15,453 nucleotides of DNA. It comes from an uncultured Eubacteriales bacterium. Its GTDB lineage: Bacteria; Bacillota_A; Clostridia; Oscillospirales; Oscillospiraceae. A program made the position numbers and the translations under genes. This document shows positions 12,885-15,453 of this stretch, piece after piece; position 1 is the stretch's first letter, and each line of letters begins with the position of its first letter. The notes under the pieces were generated by a model. The model did not search any database. It was given only the letters and a program-made list of their open reading frames with translations, and had not been told where the DNA came from. The stretch spans positions 1-15,453 of the forward strand of contig CATIYU010000087.1 of NCBI GenBank assembly GCA_949739085.1, given 5' to 3'.

Positions 12885-14744
12885 ATGAAAACCCTCTATG
12901 AGACTTATGCCGGCAATCTGACCGCCGCCTGCGCCCTGGTCAAGCCCCAGGTCACCCCGGATATGTCCCCGGAGCAGATCATCGAGACCATCCGCGTCTG
13001 CGCCGCCCAGCTCCACCAGATTCACCAGGAGAACGACCGGATTCTCCAGGAAATCCTCTTCTCCAAATCCGCCGGGACCCTGACCGCGGAGGAGGCCCGG
13101 GAGCTCTCTGAGCTGGCCGGGAAGCTCTTCAACTATAACCGCAGTCCGGACACCGGCGTGGCCTACCGGATCCATAAGCTGCTCTATGAGTACGCCCAGT
13201 ACCACCAGGATACAGACCTCATCATCCGGGAGCTCTACTTCCAGGGGATTACCCTGCTGTACCTCAACGTGCGGGACACCAGCCTGGGCGCCAACCTCTT
13301 TATTGACCAGATCGGGGCCTGTTTCCGGGCGGGCGCCGCCTACCTGGACCAGTACGAACAGCTGGAAAATCCCGAGACGCGGGGCTATATCATCCGCTGC
13401 CTTGGCAACACCAAGTACGGCCTGGAGAGCTTCCAGGGCGGCAACACCGGCAAAGCGGACCACGATTTCAGCTCCAGCTGGGGCGACTATATGGAGTGCT
13501 TCTCCCGGACCATGGAGATCGTGGAATCCCCCTACTACCGGGAGATGAATCCGGAGATCCCCTGGGACTCCTTCATCTACACCATGCACTATGACCGAAC
13601 CCAGTTCCTCACCGCCCTCCGGGAGCGGCCCGACCCCGCCATCGCCCAGGCGGTCATGAACTCCGCCGCCTATGTATACCGCCACCAGGAGCAGATCGCC
13701 AAGGTCAAAAGCCGGGCCATCGGCGTGCGCACCCAGTACGTCTACGCGGCGGCCCGCTACCACGCCGGGTTGTGTTCCGTTCAGGAGCTGATGGACGTGC
13801 TTTTTAATATGTGCGAGTCCGCCGGGCTCCAGGACTTCTCCGGGGACAACATCTGGACCATCCTCTATACCCCCGAGTACCTCATGGCCTACGCCGGGGA
13901 CCTGACGGAACAGGAGCGGGAGGCGGTCCGCCCCCGGCTGGAGCGGGCCTTTGACAAGCAGAAGGAGTTCCTCTTCCTGCTCCCCCGGAACGAGTACGCT
14001 GTGCAGGTCTCCAGGACCATGCAGACCATCTCCCGGTTTGTCTCCACCCAGGACACCCAGTTTAACCAGCAGCTTCTGGACTACATCCTGGCCTGCCATC
14101 CGCCCACATTTGTCCACTCCAAGGTGGTGGCCCTCCTGGCCCGGCGCCTCTGCCAGCGCATGGCGGAGACCGCCCCCGCCCTGCTGGACGGCCTCTTCGG
14201 CATCCGCGCCCCGGCGGACAGCCCCCAGGACATGGACCGCCTGCTGGATATGGCCTACCGCTGCGGGCTGTACCACGACCTGGGAAAATGTATGCTCCTG
14301 AGCTACGTGGGCCTCTACAGCCGCAGGCTCCTGGACGAGGAGTTCGCCTGCATCAAGCTGCACCCCGCCTTCGGCTGCGGCCTGCTGGAGGCCCTGGCCA
14401 TGCCGGACACCGCCATGGCCGCCTACTACCACCACTGCGCCTATGACCGCCAGGGCGGCTATCCCCACTACAGCCGGGAGTGCCCCGCCGCCGTGCGCCG
14501 GATTGTGGACATCATCACGGTGGTGGACGCCCTGGACGCCGGGACGGACAACGTGGGCCGCAGCTACGCCGCCGCCAAGACCTACGAGCAGCTGGTGGAG
14601 GAACTGCGGGCCGGGCGGGGGTCCCGGTACGCCCCCGAGGTGGTGGACCTGCTGGACGACCCGGACTTCTGCCGGGAGACCGGGCAGTTCCTTATCGACA
14701 GCCGCTATCAGGTGTATATCGATGCCTACTGCTCCAAACAATAA
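12885..14744 (+). CDS. HD-GYP-type phosphohydrolase with a large unknown helical N-terminal region
   Basis: This 619-residue protein has two parts. Residues 1 to about 400 are helix-rich and aromatic-rich, with no membrane segment or signal peptide, and no domain I can name. The C-terminal 210 residues match an HD-GYP phosphohydrolase: VHSKVV (H411), YHDLGK (H464, D465), LHPAFG (H493), YYHH (H516, H517), GGYP (525-527) and VVDALDA (D548). All expected metal ligands are present. The family hydrolyses cyclic di-GMP or related cyclic dinucleotides, so a cytoplasmic signalling phosphodiesterase with an N-terminal sensor is likely. The central motif is unusual: HHCAYDRQGGYP instead of HHExxDGxGYP. 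The ATG at 12885 is the only reasonable start; GAGGA lies 14 bases upstream, longer than usual, so translation may be weak. It is divergent from the LacI-type gene. Confidence 0.85.
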   Translation: MKTLYETYAGNLTAACALVKPQVTPDMSPEQIIETIRVCAAQLHQIHQENDRILQEILFSKSAGTLTAEEARELSELAGKLFNYNRSPDTGVAYRIHKLLYEYAQYHQDTDLIIRELYFQGITLLYLNVRDTSLGANLFIDQIGACFRAGAAYLDQYEQLENPETRGYIIRCLGNTKYGLESFQGGNTGKADHDFSSSWGDYMECFSRTMEIVESPYYREMNPEIPWDSFIYTMHYDRTQFLTALRERPDPAIAQAVMNSAAYVYRHQEQIAKVKSRAIGVRTQYVYAAARYHAGLCSVQELMDVLFNMCESAGLQDFSGDNIWTILYTPEYLMAYAGDLTEQEREAVRPRLERAFDKQKEFLFLLPRNEYAVQVSRTMQTISRFVSTQDTQFNQQLLDYILACHPPTFVHSKVVALLARRLCQRMAETAPALLDGLFGIRAPADSPQDMDRLLDMAYRCGLYHDLGKCMLLSYVGLYSRRLLDEEFACIKLHPAFGCGLLEALAMPDTAMAAYYHHCAYDRQGGYPHYSRECPAAVRRIVDIITVVDALDAGTDNVGRSYAAAKTYEQLVEELRAGRGSRYAPEVVDLLDDPDFCRETGQFLIDSRYQVYIDAYCSKQ

Positions 14745-14747
14745 CGC

Positions 14748-14784
14748 CAGCCGCTCCCGCAAAAATGGGAGCGGCTGCTTTTTT
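14748..14784 (+). terminator. Strong intrinsic terminator of the HD-GYP-type gene, shared with ldh
   Basis: Arms CAGCCGCTCCC (14748-14758) and GGGAGCGGCTG (14767-14777) pair perfectly over 11 bases with an 8-base loop, followed by C and six T. It starts 4 bases after the stop codon. The converging ldh gene ends inside the T-run at 14783, so the hairpin can also end that transcript. Confidence 0.9.
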
Positions 14785-15453
14785 ATACCCCCGCGCGGGC
14801 CCGGGGCTCCAGGTTCAGAGACGCGATGGCCTCTCTCATCTGCCGGGCGGAGGCCCGCAGGGCCCCGTCCTCCTCCTGGCTCAGGGGGATCTCCAGGATT
14901 TCCTCCACGCCGCCCTGGCCCAGGATGGACGGGATACTCAGGGCCAGGCCCTCCAGGCCGTACTGCCCCTCCAACACCACCGACACCGGCAGCACCGCCC
15001 GCTCGTCCTTCACAATACAAGCGGCGATGCGGCCCACCGCCATGGCAATGCCGTAGTACGTGGCCCCCTTCCGCCGGATGATCTCATAGGCGCTGTCCCG
15101 CACCTCCTGGTACAGCCGCCGCTGCTCCTCCGGCCGGAGCTCCCGCCTGCGGATGCGGCAGAAGTCCGCCAGCGCCAGGCCCGAGACGTTGGCCTCGCTC
15201 CACACCGCCAGCTCGCTGTCCCCGTGCTCGCCCACGATAAAGGCGTGGATGTTGCGGCTGTCCACCCCCAGCTCCTCCCCGATGAGCTGCTTGAGCCGCC
15301 CGGTGTCCAGCACCGTCCCCGACCCGATGACCCGCTCCCGGGGATAGCCGGATATTTTCCACGCCGCGTACGTCAGCACGTCCACCGGATTGGATACGAT
15401 CAGGAGAATGCCGCCGAACGCCTGGGCGGTGATCCGCTCCAGCACCGAGCGGA
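14783..15453 (-). CDS. ldh: L-lactate dehydrogenase, C-terminal two thirds (truncated by window edge)
   Basis: This NAD-dependent enzyme reduces pyruvate to L-lactate in fermentation. About 223 codons are visible, including the stop. Motifs are IVSNPVDVLTY, then SGTVLDTGR with the substrate-binding Arg, and the catalytic IVGEHGDSE with the proton-relay His. The later YYGIAMAVGRI and SIPSILGQGGVEEILEIPL segments are also family-typical. The N-terminal nucleotide-binding motif and the specificity loop (about 95 residues) lie beyond the right edge. The frame is open to the edge, and the GTG at 15445 is an internal valine codon, not a start. Because the specificity loop is not visible, a malate dehydrogenase-like activity is not strictly excluded, but the sequence pattern favours lactate dehydrogenase. 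Confidence 0.92.
   Translation of the reverse strand, partial: RSVLERITAQAFGGILLIVSNPVDVLTYAAWKISGYPRERVIGSGTVLDTGRLKQLIGEELGVDSRNIHAFIVGEHGDSELAVWSEANVSGLALADFCRIRRRELRPEEQRRLYQEVRDSAYEIIRRKGATYYGIAMAVGRIAACIVKDERAVLPVSVVLEGQYGLEGLALSIPSILGQGGVEEILEIPLSQEEDGALRASARQMREAIASLNLEPRARAGV

Noticed and set aside
12831..15020. Very long minus-strand open frame (729 codons) opposite the HD-GYP-type gene
   Set aside because: It is antisense to a well-supported gene and then runs out of frame through ldh. Its translation is low in complexity (Gly, Val, His, Leu) and shows no family motif. High GC makes such shadow frames common.

Overview
The window (15,453 bp, GC-rich) looks like chromosomal DNA from an anaerobic, high-GC, gut-type Clostridia, possibly an Oscillospiraceae/Flavonifractor-like organism. 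The basis is strong AGGAGG-type ribosome binding sites, a family 5 lipoprotein binding protein, clostridial-style peptide ABC transporter genes and an L-lactate dehydrogenase. The taxonomic assignment is an inference from style. No rRNA, tRNA, CRISPR array, IS element or phage gene was seen. Genes fill the window and no gap exceeds about 260 bases.

Left edge (1-1629, minus strand): sbcD followed by the 5' part of sbcC with a 4-base ATGA overlap, driven by a clear promoter at 1675-1703. This is the SbcCD nuclease pair; sbcC runs off the window.

Centre (1814-9547, minus strand, one likely transcript of about 7.9 kb): two related amidohydrolases, two dipeptide/oligopeptide-type permeases, two ATPases and, last, a lipoprotein binding protein. 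An extended -10 promoter at 9696-9704 precedes the operon, and a LysR-type regulator (9783-10670) is transcribed divergently. The layout suggests a substrate-inducible uptake and hydrolysis pathway for a peptide-like or amide/cyclic-amide compound. The first amidohydrolase has lost all the expected metal-binding histidines while its neighbour keeps them, giving an active-enzyme plus pseudoenzyme pair that is the most interesting point here. The start of the first gene is also unusual: a hairpin sits between its Shine-Dalgarno sequence and its start codon.

Right part: lysR converges on a ZIP-family metal transporter (10758-11540, minus) across a strong bidirectional terminator. Upstream of the ZIP gene lies a LacI-family regulator (11660-12628, minus) with a perfect 14-bp palindrome just downstream of its promoter, a likely autoregulatory operator. 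Divergent from it is a 619-residue protein with a large unknown helical N-terminal region and a C-terminal HD-GYP-type phosphohydrolase domain (12885-14744, plus), probably acting on cyclic di-GMP. It ends at a strong terminator shared with a converging L-lactate dehydrogenase gene that is cut by the right edge of the window.
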